From Lysobacterales bacterium (GTDB lineage Bacteria > Pseudomonadota > Gammaproteobacteria > Xanthomonadales > SZUA-36): a DNA stretch of 64,000 nt. The stretch covers positions 49,577 to 113,576 of the forward strand of contig JAKITM010000001.1 of the NCBI GenBank assembly GCA_021648045.1. Direction: 5' to 3'. The position numbers and the translations under genes are program-made. The notes under the pieces are model-generated. The model did no database searches. It saw only the letters and a list, made by a program, of their open reading frames with translations, and was not told where the DNA came from. Positions 52,336-62,053 of the stretch are shown here, one piece after another. The stretch's first letter is position 1; each line of letters opens with the position of its first letter.

Positions 52336-52443
52336 GCGCGTGGGCATAAATACCCACCCTACGCCGGATAATTTGTAGGGTGGGCTTATGCCCACGCGTT
52401 TACACGGAATGGATTGTAGGGTGGGCATTTATGCCCACGCGTT
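52336..52443. repeat. Triplet of REP-like units between cpoB and queE
   Basis: Three units: 52336-52363 (inverted; one arm mutated to TACCCACC), 52374-52400 (lacking two bases in the core, GGGCTTATGCCC) and 52415-52443 (canonical). The last two are in direct orientation. The cluster ends 11 bp before queE, leaving no space for a normal promoter there, so queE may rely on read-through. Confidence 0.88.
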
Positions 52444-52454
52444 AGATTTAAATA

Positions 52455-53144
52455 ATGAATAAGACTGCAAATACTCACATCATTCAACCCCCTGATAACC
52501 GTGACGGTTGTCTTAAAATAACCGAAGTTTTCCTTTCCTTGCAAGGTGAAGCACGCGATAGCGGCCGACCCACAACCTTTATCCGCCTCACTGGCTGCCC
52601 CTTACGCTGCAGCTATTGTGATAGTGAATATGCATTTTTTGGTGGCGAGTGGCAGAGCTTTGAAGCAATCCTCGCAGCAGTTGAGGCTAACGGGGTTAAG
52701 TATGTATGTGTAACTGGCGGCGAACCATTAGCGCAAAAGCGCTGTGTGAAATTATTGGTTTTGCTTTGCGATGCAGGATATGAGGTGTCACTGGAAACTT
52801 CAGGTGCTATAGATATCAGTAATGTTGACCCCAGGGTAACTAAGGTAGTCGATTTGAAAACCCCGGATTCTGGTGAATCCCAGCGTAATCTCTGGTCAAA
52901 TCTCGATTATATCAATGCCAATGATCAGATTAAGTTTGTTCTCAATTCCCGCGCTGATTATGACTGGGCTGTAGCCCAGCTGCATCAATATTCTTTGCCA
53001 GGTCTAGCCGAGGTATTGTTTTCACCTGTTTGGTCGGCACTGGAGCCGGCAGAGCTTGCAGATTGGATAATTGCTGATCGCCTAGCTGTCCGTTTCCAAC
53101 TGCAGTTACATAAAGTCCTATGGAGCGATGAACCCGGCAGATAA
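52455..53144 (+). CDS. queE: 7-carboxy-7-deazaguanine synthase QueE
   Basis: Radical-SAM enzyme of 229 aa in the queuosine pathway. FLSLQGEARDSGRPTTFIRL leads to the cluster-binding motif GCPLRCSYCDSEYAF; VCVTGGEPLAQK is the SAM-binding GGE motif, and DLKTPDSG matches the family. It makes CDG from carboxytetrahydropterin. No strong ribosome site precedes the ATG at 52455. queC follows by 34 bp. Confidence 0.96.
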   Translation: MNKTANTHIIQPPDNRDGCLKITEVFLSLQGEARDSGRPTTFIRLTGCPLRCSYCDSEYAFFGGEWQSFEAILAAVEANGVKYVCVTGGEPLAQKRCVKLLVLLCDAGYEVSLETSGAIDISNVDPRVTKVVDLKTPDSGESQRNLWSNLDYINANDQIKFVLNSRADYDWAVAQLHQYSLPGLAEVLFSPVWSALEPAELADWIIADRLAVRFQLQLHKVLWSDEPGR

Positions 53145-53178
53145 ACTCAGTCGATAAATTCGAAGCGTATAAATCCTT

Positions 53179-53862
53179 ATGAATACCAAGCAAAAACCAA
53201 AAGCCGTCATTTTACTCTCGGGTGGCCTAGACTCCGCTACTTGCCTGGCCATTGCTGTTTCTGCAGGCTACGATTGTTACTGTCTCTCGGTTGATTATGG
53301 CCAGCGGCATAGCGCCGAGTTAAATGCCGCTGCACAAGTTGCCAAAAACTTATCAGCTATCAGCCATAAAGTGGTACAGATAGATCTTAGGGCTATCGGC
53401 GGCTCAGCCTTAACCGACGACACTATCGCTGTACCTTTAGAAGCGGAAGTTGGCATACCTTCAACCTATGTACCCGCGCGCAATACCATTATGTTGTCAG
53501 TGGCGCTGGGCTGGGCAGAAGTGCTGGGGGCTGAGGCCATCTATGCCGGAGTCAATGCGGTGGATTATTCGGGTTATCCTGATTGCCGGCCCGAATTTAT
53601 TGCGGCTTTCCAACAACTGGCAAACCTGGCCACCAAAGCGGCAGTAGAAGGCCAGCACATTAGCCTTGAAACACCATTGATTAAACTGACAAAAGCAGAA
53701 ATTATTTCTTGTGGCGGTGAGCTTGGTGTGGATTATTCAATTACCGTCTCCTGTTATCAGGCAGATGAACGGGGCCGGGCTTGCGGTTTATGTGATTCCT
53801 GCAGAATCCGCGTGCAAGGTTTTAGTGGTGCTGGCTTGCCCGACCCTACAATTTATTCTTAG
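53179..53862 (+). CDS. queC: 7-cyano-7-deazaguanine synthase QueC
   Basis: ATP-dependent enzyme (227 aa) converting CDG to preQ0. PP-loop LLSGGLDSATCLA, VPARNTIMLSVAL, and a zinc site with four cysteines in VSCYQADERGRACGLCDSCR. Works next to QueE in the queuosine pathway. Its 3' end overlaps the convergent DUF2304 gene by 17 bp. In Pseudomonas tRNA-Lys follows queC closely; here four genes intervene. Confidence 0.97.
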   Translation: MNTKQKPKAVILLSGGLDSATCLAIAVSAGYDCYCLSVDYGQRHSAELNAAAQVAKNLSAISHKVVQIDLRAIGGSALTDDTIAVPLEAEVGIPSTYVPARNTIMLSVALGWAEVLGAEAIYAGVNAVDYSGYPDCRPEFIAAFQQLANLATKAAVEGQHISLETPLIKLTKAEIISCGGELGVDYSITVSCYQADERGRACGLCDSCRIRVQGFSGAGLPDPTIYS

Positions 53863-54226
53863 AAAGCTTTTCGACCTGTTGTTTTAAGTCCCTGACTTCT
53901 TCTTCGAGAATGGTGAGCTTCTGTGCGAGCTTTCTTTTTTTCAATTCATTAGTGGAACTATTAATGCTTAATTGCAGTATGAGTAGGTAGGCTATTACGA
54001 TAGAAGTTAAAAATATCGCATTAACAGGAAGTTCAATCCCCATCAGTTGTGTCAGGTACAGAGCGGCTCCCGGGAACACCGCAAAAATCATATTAATCAG
54101 GCCGAGAAACAACCAGAGCAGGGCGTGTTTAAGCTGTAGGTGCCCGGAGCGAATGCCGCGAATGACGAAAAAAAGTAATAAGAGGGCAGCCAGGAAAACA
54201 GTAATTTGTAGTTTCAAAGTAATCAT
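53846..54226 (-). CDS. DUF2304 membrane protein
   Basis: From the ATG at 54226 (overlapping the stop of the GT2 gene as ATGA) a 126 aa protein with three membrane helices (about 5-22, 33-52 and 62-85) and a C-terminal coiled coil (KLTILEEEVRDLKQQVEKLS). This matches DUF2304 proteins, which are frequently encoded next to polyprenyl-phosphate glycosyltransferases, as here. Function unknown; a partner of the adjacent GT2 enzyme is plausible. Confidence 0.82.
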   Translation of the reverse strand: MITLKLQITVFLAALLLLFFVIRGIRSGHLQLKHALLWLFLGLINMIFAVFPGAALYLTQLMGIELPVNAIFLTSIVIAYLLILQLSINSSTNELKKRKLAQKLTILEEEVRDLKQQVEKLSKNKL

Positions 54227-54939
54227 ATATCCCTCGTACTGCACTTGCGACCATGAAACATGATGAGTGCCAGGCTAACTTTGATAAAGTAGTAAAAACT
54301 ATCGGCCGTGGATATCTTACTCTTACCAGCGAGTCGTTTACGCATGGTCGTGGGGATTTCAATAATTCGCCCGCCACATTGTTTTACCCGCTGAATGGCT
54401 TCCGGCTCCGGATAGTCGTAGGGGTAGTATTCAGCAAACCAGCGAATAACTTTTCGATTACAACTGACAAAGCCAGAAGTTGGGTCAAAAATTCGTTGCC
54501 CGGTCAACAATTTTAATAAGTGACGCAGGTAGTAGATTCCAAGGCGGCGTGGCAGTGTGGACTGATAGCCAATGTTATGGGTTTTGAGAAAGCGCGAACC
54601 AATAATCATATCCGCCTGGTCTTGTTCCAGGGCCTGTAAGTGCGCCGGAATATCTGCGGGTGGATGCTGGCCATCGCCATCTAGGCGGATAACAGCATCG
54701 TAATCATTTTTAAACGCCCATTGAAACCCGGTTTGAACAGTGGCGCCGATACCCGTGTTATAAGGTAGGTTGAGCACTTTTACATATGCGCGTTTCCGGA
54801 TAACTTCAAGAGAGTCATCGGTCGAGCCATCATTGATCACTAGTACATCGAGGTTTTGGTGCAAGTCTTTTATTTCATCCAACAGCAGACCGATGCTTGC
54901 CGATTCGTTGTGACAGGGGATGAGAATAAGTACACGCAT
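54223..54939 (-). CDS. GT2 glycosyltransferase (DPM1-like)
   Basis: A soluble family-2 glycosyltransferase of about 238 aa: VLILIPCHNESASIGLLLDEI, LVINDGSTDDS and VIRLDGDGQHPPADIP (metal-binding Asp residues), then FDPTSGFVSCNRK. It resembles dolichyl/undecaprenyl-phosphate mannosyl- or glucosyltransferases lacking the membrane tail. The DUF2304 protein encoded next to it may supply the membrane anchor. Start chosen at the second Met (54939); 54945 is also possible. Confidence 0.87.
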   Translation of the reverse strand: MRVLILIPCHNESASIGLLLDEIKDLHQNLDVLVINDGSTDDSLEVIRKRAYVKVLNLPYNTGIGATVQTGFQWAFKNDYDAVIRLDGDGQHPPADIPAHLQALEQDQADMIIGSRFLKTHNIGYQSTLPRRLGIYYLRHLLKLLTGQRIFDPTSGFVSCNRKVIRWFAEYYPYDYPEPEAIQRVKQCGGRIIEIPTTMRKRLAGKSKISTADSFYYFIKVSLALIMFHGRKCSTRDI

Positions 54940-54950
54940 ATTCAAGTTAG

Positions 54951-56729
54951 TTATCGCTGGATTAGGTAGATAGCATACAGCTTAGAATCAGACACTTGGT
55001 GAATTAAGCCTTCCTCTTTGAGTTTTTTCACATTCGGGTAGCCGCCACCGTCCGGTAGTTTTTTCACCAGCAGGACGCTGGCACTTGATTTTACGAGTTT
55101 GCGCTTAACCCGTTTATATTTTCCACCGAAAAGATCGGTTTGTATACGCCCGGCTAAGCTAGGTGCCCAAGCCAGTGGTAGGACATTGGTTAGAACCCTA
55201 TAGTCGGCGGCCATACCCGGAGGCGGTGTAGCAAACATCCTCTGTAAAGCGGGTGGAATAACTTCATTTCTAGCAGTTACATTAAGCTCCTGTAGCCGGC
55301 TATCCCCGAGAATCACCACGGGTATCAGCAGCATTAAAGGCAGGGCTAGCAGTACTGGTTTAATCCAGTTAGCAGTGATAGGCGAGCTGTCGGAGTCTTT
55401 ATCTTCCAAGTTATTGTTATTTTTAAAGAAAAAGCGTATTACTTGATGAATTGTGGCATCCAGCCCAATGGTAGCGGCAAAAATTAGTAGAATTATTGAC
55501 CAGTATAAATTTCTTATATCGTAGGATGAAATAAACATCCAAATCACTGCGCCAATAGCGGCAATGAACAGGCTGAATACGCTTAACCAGCGTAGTCTAG
55601 TGCTGGAAAAATAGAAGCCAAGGATGAAAAATACAGCGATGGGTAGAATGATTTTTATGGGCAGGTAGGCGTATGCAAGGCTTAGGGCGTGGGGAATTAG
55701 TTCACTGCCATTTGCAGCATTTTCTGCGACTTTTTTAAGCCCGCGGAAAGACCCTGGAATTTGTTGAAAGTCATTGTATAAAAGGAAAAAAGCAAGGAAA
55801 CTCAGCGGTAAAGCAAGCCCTAGCAGGCCTAGTTTCCAGTAGCGAATGATGAATCTCTTTGGATTGCCGCTTTCTACCAGTTTCATCAATATGGCGAGTA
55901 GTAGAAACGCCAGACCTGCCTGTTTTATTAGGCTCGCCACCCCAGCCGAGAGCAGTGATAAACCACCACCATTATCTTCAGTGCTTTCTTTCCACAAAAT
56001 CAGGCAGGACAGCATACCTAAAATAACAACAGCAATATCCATCATCCCAGAGAGGAAGTAAGGGGTGCGGAAAATAACCAGCCCAGCACAACTAACGATA
56101 AACAGCACGGGGAATAAAGAGCGGCGTTCAAGGGAAAGGGAAACAGCATAGATAAACAAGGCAAGAGGTGCTACAACCTGTGTGGCTTTGCTGATAAGCC
56201 AGATGCTAGAGTCATCTTGTAAACGATAAATAACTGACCAGAGCCCAGGATATAAAATGGGGTAGGCGGCGCCACCAACAGTATATTTACCTTCTTGCAA
56301 CTCGATAGCCCAACGATTGTAGGAGGCTACCGAATCCCAGAAAGTAAATGCTGGGTTATAAAATATTTGTATATACAGGTAAGTGAAATATAGTACAACG
56401 GCGCCTAGTAGCAGTATTATCAGGCTGAGAATCAGGTTCTTGCCACGAAAAGCCCCGGTAGAAATAATATTCGCGCTGCTACCGAACCAGTAACATCCAA
56501 TTGTAACGCCAATAATCAGCGCGGCAAGAGGGCCTGTAGATAGATTAAGAAAATAGGCACAGAGAAAAACCAGCCAGCAAACCAGCATAGAATACAGGAA
56601 TGAACTAGCAACCATTTCGCTAACAGTGTTACAGTTTCGTCCACGCAGGGCGTAGCCGCTGTAAAATACCAGCAGTAGGGTTAAAAATCCGGTTGCCACT
56701 AGTGGCATTACTTGTCCCCCGTCATCCAT
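54951..56729 (-). CDS. GT-C membrane glycosyltransferase-like protein
   Basis: A 592 aa polytopic protein with about eleven helices and a small C-terminal soluble domain. The first large loop has FTFWDSVASYNRWAIEL, an acidic/aromatic motif typical of GT-C enzymes that use polyprenyl-phosphate sugars (PMT/ArnT class). It is followed 5 bp later by the GT2 gene that could make its lipid-linked donor. The acceptor, lipid A, pilin or polysaccharide, is not visible. Several helices are interrupted by Ser/Asn-rich loops; no named family was recognised. Confidence 0.65.
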   Translation of the reverse strand: MDDGGQVMPLVATGFLTLLLVFYSGYALRGRNCNTVSEMVASSFLYSMLVCWLVFLCAYFLNLSTGPLAALIIGVTIGCYWFGSSANIISTGAFRGKNLILSLIILLLGAVVLYFTYLYIQIFYNPAFTFWDSVASYNRWAIELQEGKYTVGGAAYPILYPGLWSVIYRLQDDSSIWLISKATQVVAPLALFIYAVSLSLERRSLFPVLFIVSCAGLVIFRTPYFLSGMMDIAVVILGMLSCLILWKESTEDNGGGLSLLSAGVASLIKQAGLAFLLLAILMKLVESGNPKRFIIRYWKLGLLGLALPLSFLAFFLLYNDFQQIPGSFRGLKKVAENAANGSELIPHALSLAYAYLPIKIILPIAVFFILGFYFSSTRLRWLSVFSLFIAAIGAVIWMFISSYDIRNLYWSIILLIFAATIGLDATIHQVIRFFFKNNNNLEDKDSDSSPITANWIKPVLLALPLMLLIPVVILGDSRLQELNVTARNEVIPPALQRMFATPPPGMAADYRVLTNVLPLAWAPSLAGRIQTDLFGGKYKRVKRKLVKSSASVLLVKKLPDGGGYPNVKKLKEEGLIHQVSDSKLYAIYLIQR

Positions 56730-56880
56730 GACTTACATCCATTCATTTAGAATCAGCTACAATACCTTCTTTTCGCAAGGCCTGAAGTGTTATAGCAGTA
56801 GTGAATTATATCAGACTTTGATTAATTGAATTTATTAGAGCAGTTCCCAAAAATGACTCAAGTCAGCCAGTGAGTAATGC

Positions 56881-58032
56881 ATGAAAATCCTCCATATAGG
56901 GAAATATTTCCTACCGTTTGCCGGGGGGATTGAACACTTTATGGGTAGTCTGATTGCAGAGCAAGTCAAGCAAGGTCATTCGGTAGTTGCTATAGCTCAC
57001 CAACATCAGCAAACAGCAGAAAATTCGCTGGTTAATTTTAAGGGTGCGGACATCCACCTGCTGAAAACATTTTGCCATATTCCATTCGTACCACTCAGTT
57101 GGGGCCTGCCATCTCGACTGCAGGCTTTAATAGAATCATTCCAGCCTGATATTATCCATCTCCATTGCCCGAATATAGCGGCTTTTTGGGGCTTGTTCCT
57201 ACCGCAGGCACGCAAGATACCTTGGGTGATCCACTGGCACTCAGATGTGCTGGACAACTCATCTCCACGGTTTATTAAAATACTTTATCCAATATACCGA
57301 CAATTTCAGGATGCCATCCTGCGTAAGGCCAAAGCCGTTATAGCAACATCTCCGGCTTATGCAAGCTCGAGTGTAGCACTGAAAAACTTTGCAGATAAAA
57401 CTACAATAATTCCGCTTGGTCTGGAGTCAGTCGCGAACTTGCAGCGCAATCGAGAAGAGTCCAGTACGCTCAAGTTATTGGCAGTGGGGCGGTTGGCTTA
57501 TTACAAGGGTTATACTCATTTGTTAAATGCCACCTCTCTGGCTGTACGGCAAGGTGTTGACTTGCGTTTGGAAATCATTGGTAGCGGGGCGTTTCAGAGT
57601 AGTTTGCTGGCGCAGATTAAAAATCTCGAGCTTGAATCACGAGTCAAGCTGCTGGGGCAAGTAACGGATGCAGTTCGGGATGCAAAGTTGAATCAGTGTG
57701 ATCTCCTGTGCCTGTCCTCTATAGAACGAACCGAAGCCTTTGGTTTGGTACTGCTGGAGGCCATGAGTGCCGGAAAACCGTGTCTAGTTAGCGATGTCCC
57801 GGGTTCAGGAATGAGTTGGGTTGTGGTCAATAATGACACAGGTTTCGTATATAAAAACGGTGACAGCCATGACCTTGCCCGTATCCTTACTGAGATTGCG
57901 GCTAATATTGAACAGCTTCCAGTCATGGGTCGCGCCGGCCGCCAGCGATTTGAAGAACTGTTTCAGATTCCGGTTATCGCTCAGAAAATCGAACAGTTAT
58001 ACCAAGATATCTTGGGCAAGCCGATAAATTAA
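56881..58032 (+). CDS. GT4 glycosyltransferase
   Basis: A 383 aa GT-B fold enzyme. The N-terminal MKILHIGKYFLPFAGGIEHF is the usual GT4 opening with the Gly-Gly-Ile/Val loop; the C-terminal EAFGLVLLEAMSAGKPCLVS contains the E-x7-E nucleotide-sugar motif. No membrane helix. It is divergent from the GT-C gene and ends about 95 bp before tRNA-Lys. The sugar and acceptor are unknown; placing with the GT-C/GT2 group suggests one glycan. Confidence 0.87.
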   Translation: MKILHIGKYFLPFAGGIEHFMGSLIAEQVKQGHSVVAIAHQHQQTAENSLVNFKGADIHLLKTFCHIPFVPLSWGLPSRLQALIESFQPDIIHLHCPNIAAFWGLFLPQARKIPWVIHWHSDVLDNSSPRFIKILYPIYRQFQDAILRKAKAVIATSPAYASSSVALKNFADKTTIIPLGLESVANLQRNREESSTLKLLAVGRLAYYKGYTHLLNATSLAVRQGVDLRLEIIGSGAFQSSLLAQIKNLELESRVKLLGQVTDAVRDAKLNQCDLLCLSSIERTEAFGLVLLEAMSAGKPCLVSDVPGSGMSWVVVNNDTGFVYKNGDSHDLARILTEIAANIEQLPVMGRAGRQRFEELFQIPVIAQKIEQLYQDILGKPIN

Positions 58033-58126
58033 GTTTCCATGTGTACAATTTGCGTAATTCACCCCAATAAGATTAAAAATGGCTTGAGAAACCAGCCCGC
58101 TTCAGGTATCCTTTCGTGCCTTCAAA

Positions 58127-58202
58127 GGGTCGTTAGCTCAGTTGGTAGAGCACTGGACTTTTAATCCATTGGTCATAGGTTCGAATCCTATACGACCCAC
58201 CA
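58127..58202 (+). tRNA. tRNA-Lys (anticodon TTT)
   Basis: 76 nt cloverleaf including the encoded CCA. Acceptor GGGTCGT/ACGACCC pairs fully; D-arm GCTCAGTTGGTAGAGC; anticodon loop CTTTTAA; T-loop GGTTCGAATCC. The anticodon stem has a C-T mismatch at its first pair (27-43). In Pseudomonas the equivalent tRNA-Lys is an integration site for ICE-type elements; here no integrase or duplicated tRNA 3' end was seen nearby. Confidence 0.97.
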
Positions 58203-58317
58203 TTTATTCCGTTAAAATCAGTTGCTAATATAGCGCTGATTTTTTCATTTCTGCACGGTAAGAATCTTTTTTACCAAAGTGGGGCCAAATGCCCCAAATC
58301 TCCTTTAAAATAGGGCT

Positions 58318-61300
58318 ATGAACACACCTAAATTTTACTTTGATGAGTTGTTACCTATCAGCTCTCATCGGCTGGAAATTGTGCAATCGCTGGCTGAGAA
58401 TCAGGTGGTGGTGATTGCCGGTGAAACTGGTTCTGGTAAAACCACCCAGTTACCGAAAATGTGTTTACAAGCGGGTTTAGCTGAGAATGGCTTGATTGGC
58501 TGTACTCAGCCCCGTCGGATTGCGGCTCGCAGCGTCGCTGAACGCGTGGCAGAGGAAATGGAGGTCGCTACTGGCGGGTTAGTAGGTTATCAGGTGCGTT
58601 TCCAGGAGCGCCTGGGACCACAAACCCGAGTTAAATTTATGACTGATGGGATTTTGTTGGCTGAATCTCAGCATGACCCGTTGTTACGAAAATACAGCTG
58701 CCTGATTATTGATGAAGCACATGAGCGCAGCTTGAATATTGATTTCCTGCTGGGTTATCTGCGCCGCCTGTTACCCCGCCGACCAGATCTCAAGCTGATT
58801 ATCACTTCGGCTACTATCGATACTGGGAAATTTGCCCGGCATTTTAATCTACAGAAAAAACCAGCACCGGTTATCGAGGTTTCCGGGCGCGGCTATCCGG
58901 TCGAACTGCGCTATCGCCCATTGGAGCGCGAAGATGGCAAGCCACGCGAGCTGAATCAGGCGATCTATGCAGCGATTACAGAACTTGACCGGACTTCAAC
59001 CGGTGGTGCAAGCAGTATTCCGGGAGATGTATTGGTATTTCTCAGTGGGGAGCGGGATATTCGCGAAGCCGGGAAGTTTCTTGGCAAGAGCAACTTGCGC
59101 GAAACAGAGGTATTACCCTTATTGGCTCGCTTATCTTCCGCTGAACAGCAAAAAATCTTTCATCCGGGTGCAAAACGCCGGATTATTCTGGCAACCAATA
59201 TTGCGGAAACATCGTTAACGGTACCCAGAATTAATGCCGTAATTGATTCAGGTCTTGCGAGGATTTCCCGATACAGCACCCGTAGCAGGGTATTACGCCT
59301 ACCAGTGGAGCCGATATCGCAGGCGTCTGCCAACCAGCGGTCGGGGCGTTGTGGCCGTCTCGGGCCCGGGGTTTGTATTCGGTTGTTTGCCGAAGATGAT
59401 TTTAATCTACGCGAAGAATTTACCCAGCCTGAAATTTTACGCACCTCCCTGGCTTCCGTTATTTTAAGGATGACCGCGATGGACTTGGGCGCGATCGAAG
59501 ATTTCCCGTTTGTGGACCAACCCTTAGCACGGTCGATTAATGATGCCTGGAATCTATTGCTGGAACTGGCCGCAGTTGATCGACAACGAAAAATTACCAA
59601 ACTGGGGAAGCACCTGGCTCATTGGCCAGTCGATGTGCGTATTGGGCGTATGTTGTTAGCGGCAGGTAATGAAGGCTGCGTGGATGAAATGCTGACACTG
59701 GCTGCCGTGCTTTCCATTCAGGATCCGCGCGAACGACCATTGGAAGTGCAGCAGGCGGCGGATGAAAAACATGCGCAATTCAAAGACACTAAATCTGATT
59801 TTGTTAGTCTATTGAAACTCTGGCAATGGCTATTGGAACAACGCAAGACACTGAGTAATTCACAGTTTCGAAAATCCTGCCAGCGGAATTTTCTCGCCTG
59901 GCATAGGGTGCGAGAATGGACGGATCTGCGTCGGCAGCTGGCGGAACTTGCCAAGGAGGCAAAGTTACCGCTCAATAAAAACCCAGCGAACTACACCGCA
60001 ATTCATAAGGCCTTATTAGCAGGTTTATTAAGTCATATTGGCTTAAAAGATGAAAATCACCAGTTTCAAGGTGCCCGTGGTACGCGCTTTATGCTGTTTC
60101 CGGGTTCAGCCCTGTTTAAAAAACCACCGCAGTGGGTGATGGCAGCAGAGCTGGTGGAAACCAGTCGCCTGTTTGCCCGGGTTAATGCAGGAATTGATCC
60201 GCAATGGCTGGAGCAGGTAGGTGGGCATCTGCTGAAAACCCATGAATTCGATCCCCACTGGTCGCGTCGGCAGGGCCGGGTTATCGCCTGGCAGCAGGTG
60301 AGTTTGTATGGCCTGGTGATTGTTGAAAAACGCCGGGTGGATTTTGCCCTGAGGGATCCGCAGCAGGCACGAGAAATTTTTCTTCGAGACGGTTTGGTTG
60401 CCAATGACATCAATACCCGTGCCGGGTTTGCGCAATCCAATCAGCTATTAATTGCAGAAGTAAGCAGCCATGAAGATAAGCGCCGCAGTCACGATGTGCT
60501 GGTGGATGAAAAGGTACTTTTCGACTTTTTTGATGCGCGCTTGCCCGAATCGATCAATAGCGTAAAAACCCTCGAAAAGTGGCTGCAAGGCCTGGGGTCA
60601 AAGGAGCGTGATGTATTGCTCTATTCCCGTGACCTGTTGGTACAGGAAAATGCCGGCTTGGCTGCAGAAGATGAATTCCCAGAGTTTTTGTCGCTTGCCG
60701 GTCAGCAATATGAACTCATCTATTGCTTTGATCCCCGGGATGCCCGTGATGGTGTTAGTTTTCAATTACCGCTGCACCAACTCAACACTCTTGAGGATGC
60801 CCGCCTGCAGTGGTTAGTGCCGGGTTTGTTGCGGGAAAAGGTGATTGCTTTAATTAAAACCCTGGCAAAACCGTTGCGCCGGGGCTTAACCCCAGCGCCG
60901 CAATTTGCCGATGCATTCCTGCAGCGTGCCGGATACCAGTCCGAGCAGGCTTTATTGTCTGTGCTCAGCGATGAGTTTTCCGCGATTAGCGGTTTGGAAA
61001 TTGTGGCGACCGACTGGGATGAATCCCGGCTTGATAAACACCTGCGATTTAATATTCAGTTAACCGATAAATCCGGGGTAATTGAAGAGTCCCGCAGCCT
61101 GAAAGAATTAAAACAACAGTTTGGTATTCAGGCCCGGCAAAAATTTATGCATCGTGAAGGTCGTGAATGGCATCGTGATGGCCTCAAGGAATGGAATTTC
61201 GGGGATGTACCCGGCACAGTCCAAACCCCCGGAGGCTCGAAGGCTTGGCCGGCGTTGGTCGATCAAAAAAACGGTGTCGGTTTACGCCTGTTCGATAATC

Positions 61301-62016
61301 CGGCAGAGGCTAACACCACGCAACAGGCAGGAATTACCCGCCTATTGTTATTGAAGTTAACCGATAAATTGAAGTATCTACGAAAAAACAGCGGGCTTAG
61401 TCAGGCCACTAAGATGATTTATCTGGCGCTTTCCGAAGAGGGGCACGCCAAGCCTGCAGAAGATCTGTTATTAAGTGTGCTTAATGATCTGGTAAGCGGT
61501 TTTGGCAATGTCCGTAGTGAGTCGCAATTTGATCAACTAGCGGCATTGGTGGCTAAACAATGGGTGCCGGAATGTAACAAACTAGCGCAGGTGTTTAATC
61601 AGGTCATGCTGGCATACCAGCAGGCTGGATTACAAGTTGATACGACACTGGCTAAAAGATTTCCGGCGGTTTGGGAGGATGTCAGTTCACAATTGGAAGA
61701 TATGGTCTATGCCGGTTTTTTAGAGGATGTTGATGCTGTCGTATTGCGTCAATATCCGCGGTATTTGGAGGCTATTGCCATTCGTTTACAACGCCTGGCA
61801 CAGGATCCTGAAAAAGATGCCGTACGGATGCAACAGGCTGCACCTTTTTGGCAGCGTTATCTACAATGGCTGGAAGAAGAGGGCACTTATACCCCGGAAC
61901 TGGATAATTATCGCTGGCTGCTGGAGGAGTTTCGGGTTTCCTTATTTGCTCAGGAACTTGGTACTCAGCAAAAGGTCTCAATACAGCGCTTGGAAAAAGC
62001 CTGGGCTCTAGTTTGA
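58318..62016 (+). CDS. hrpA: ATP-dependent RNA helicase HrpA
   Basis: DEAH-box helicase of 1,232 aa. Motif I GETGSGKTTQ, Ia TQPRRIAARSVAERV, motif II IIDEAHERS (DEAH), motif III TSATID, motif V LATNIAETSLT and motif VI QRSGRCGRLGPG. HA2 and OB domains follow, then the long C-terminal DUF3418 region typical of HrpA. E. coli HrpA rescues collided or stalled ribosomes. Length is slightly below the E. coli 1,300. Apparently monocistronic. Confidence 0.97.
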   Translation: MNTPKFYFDELLPISSHRLEIVQSLAENQVVVIAGETGSGKTTQLPKMCLQAGLAENGLIGCTQPRRIAARSVAERVAEEMEVATGGLVGYQVRFQERLGPQTRVKFMTDGILLAESQHDPLLRKYSCLIIDEAHERSLNIDFLLGYLRRLLPRRPDLKLIITSATIDTGKFARHFNLQKKPAPVIEVSGRGYPVELRYRPLEREDGKPRELNQAIYAAITELDRTSTGGASSIPGDVLVFLSGERDIREAGKFLGKSNLRETEVLPLLARLSSAEQQKIFHPGAKRRIILATNIAETSLTVPRINAVIDSGLARISRYSTRSRVLRLPVEPISQASANQRSGRCGRLGPGVCIRLFAEDDFNLREEFTQPEILRTSLASVILRMTAMDLGAIEDFPFVDQPLARSINDAWNLLLELAAVDRQRKITKLGKHLAHWPVDVRIGRMLLAAGNEGCVDEMLTLAAVLSIQDPRERPLEVQQAADEKHAQFKDTKSDFVSLLKLWQWLLEQRKTLSNSQFRKSCQRNFLAWHRVREWTDLRRQLAELAKEAKLPLNKNPANYTAIHKALLAGLLSHIGLKDENHQFQGARGTRFMLFPGSALFKKPPQWVMAAELVETSRLFARVNAGIDPQWLEQVGGHLLKTHEFDPHWSRRQGRVIAWQQVSLYGLVIVEKRRVDFALRDPQQAREIFLRDGLVANDINTRAGFAQSNQLLIAEVSSHEDKRRSHDVLVDEKVLFDFFDARLPESINSVKTLEKWLQGLGSKERDVLLYSRDLLVQENAGLAAEDEFPEFLSLAGQQYELIYCFDPRDARDGVSFQLPLHQLNTLEDARLQWLVPGLLREKVIALIKTLAKPLRRGLTPAPQFADAFLQRAGYQSEQALLSVLSDEFSAISGLEIVATDWDESRLDKHLRFNIQLTDKSGVIEESRSLKELKQQFGIQARQKFMHREGREWHRDGLKEWNFGDVPGTVQTPGGSKAWPALVDQKNGVGLRLFDNPAEANTTQQAGITRLLLLKLTDKLKYLRKNSGLSQATKMIYLALSEEGHAKPAEDLLLSVLNDLVSGFGNVRSESQFDQLAALVAKQWVPECNKLAQVFNQVMLAYQQAGLQVDTTLAKRFPAVWEDVSSQLEDMVYAGFLEDVDAVVLRQYPRYLEAIAIRLQRLAQDPEKDAVRMQQAAPFWQRYLQWLEEEGTYTPELDNYRWLLEEFRVSLFAQELGTQQKVSIQRLEKAWALV

Positions 62017-62053
62017 CCCTAGGTTAATATGACCAGTACAAAATGAGAATCGA

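Noticed and set aside
20525..52443. Recurrent GTGGGCAT repeats as a possible CRISPR array
   Set aside because: Copies are dispersed over 32 kb in both orientations with no regular spacers and no cas genes.
58127..58202. tRNA-Lys as the edge of an integrated element
   Set aside because: No integrase and no second copy of the tRNA 3' end were found in the window; hrpA and relA downstream are ordinary chromosome genes.
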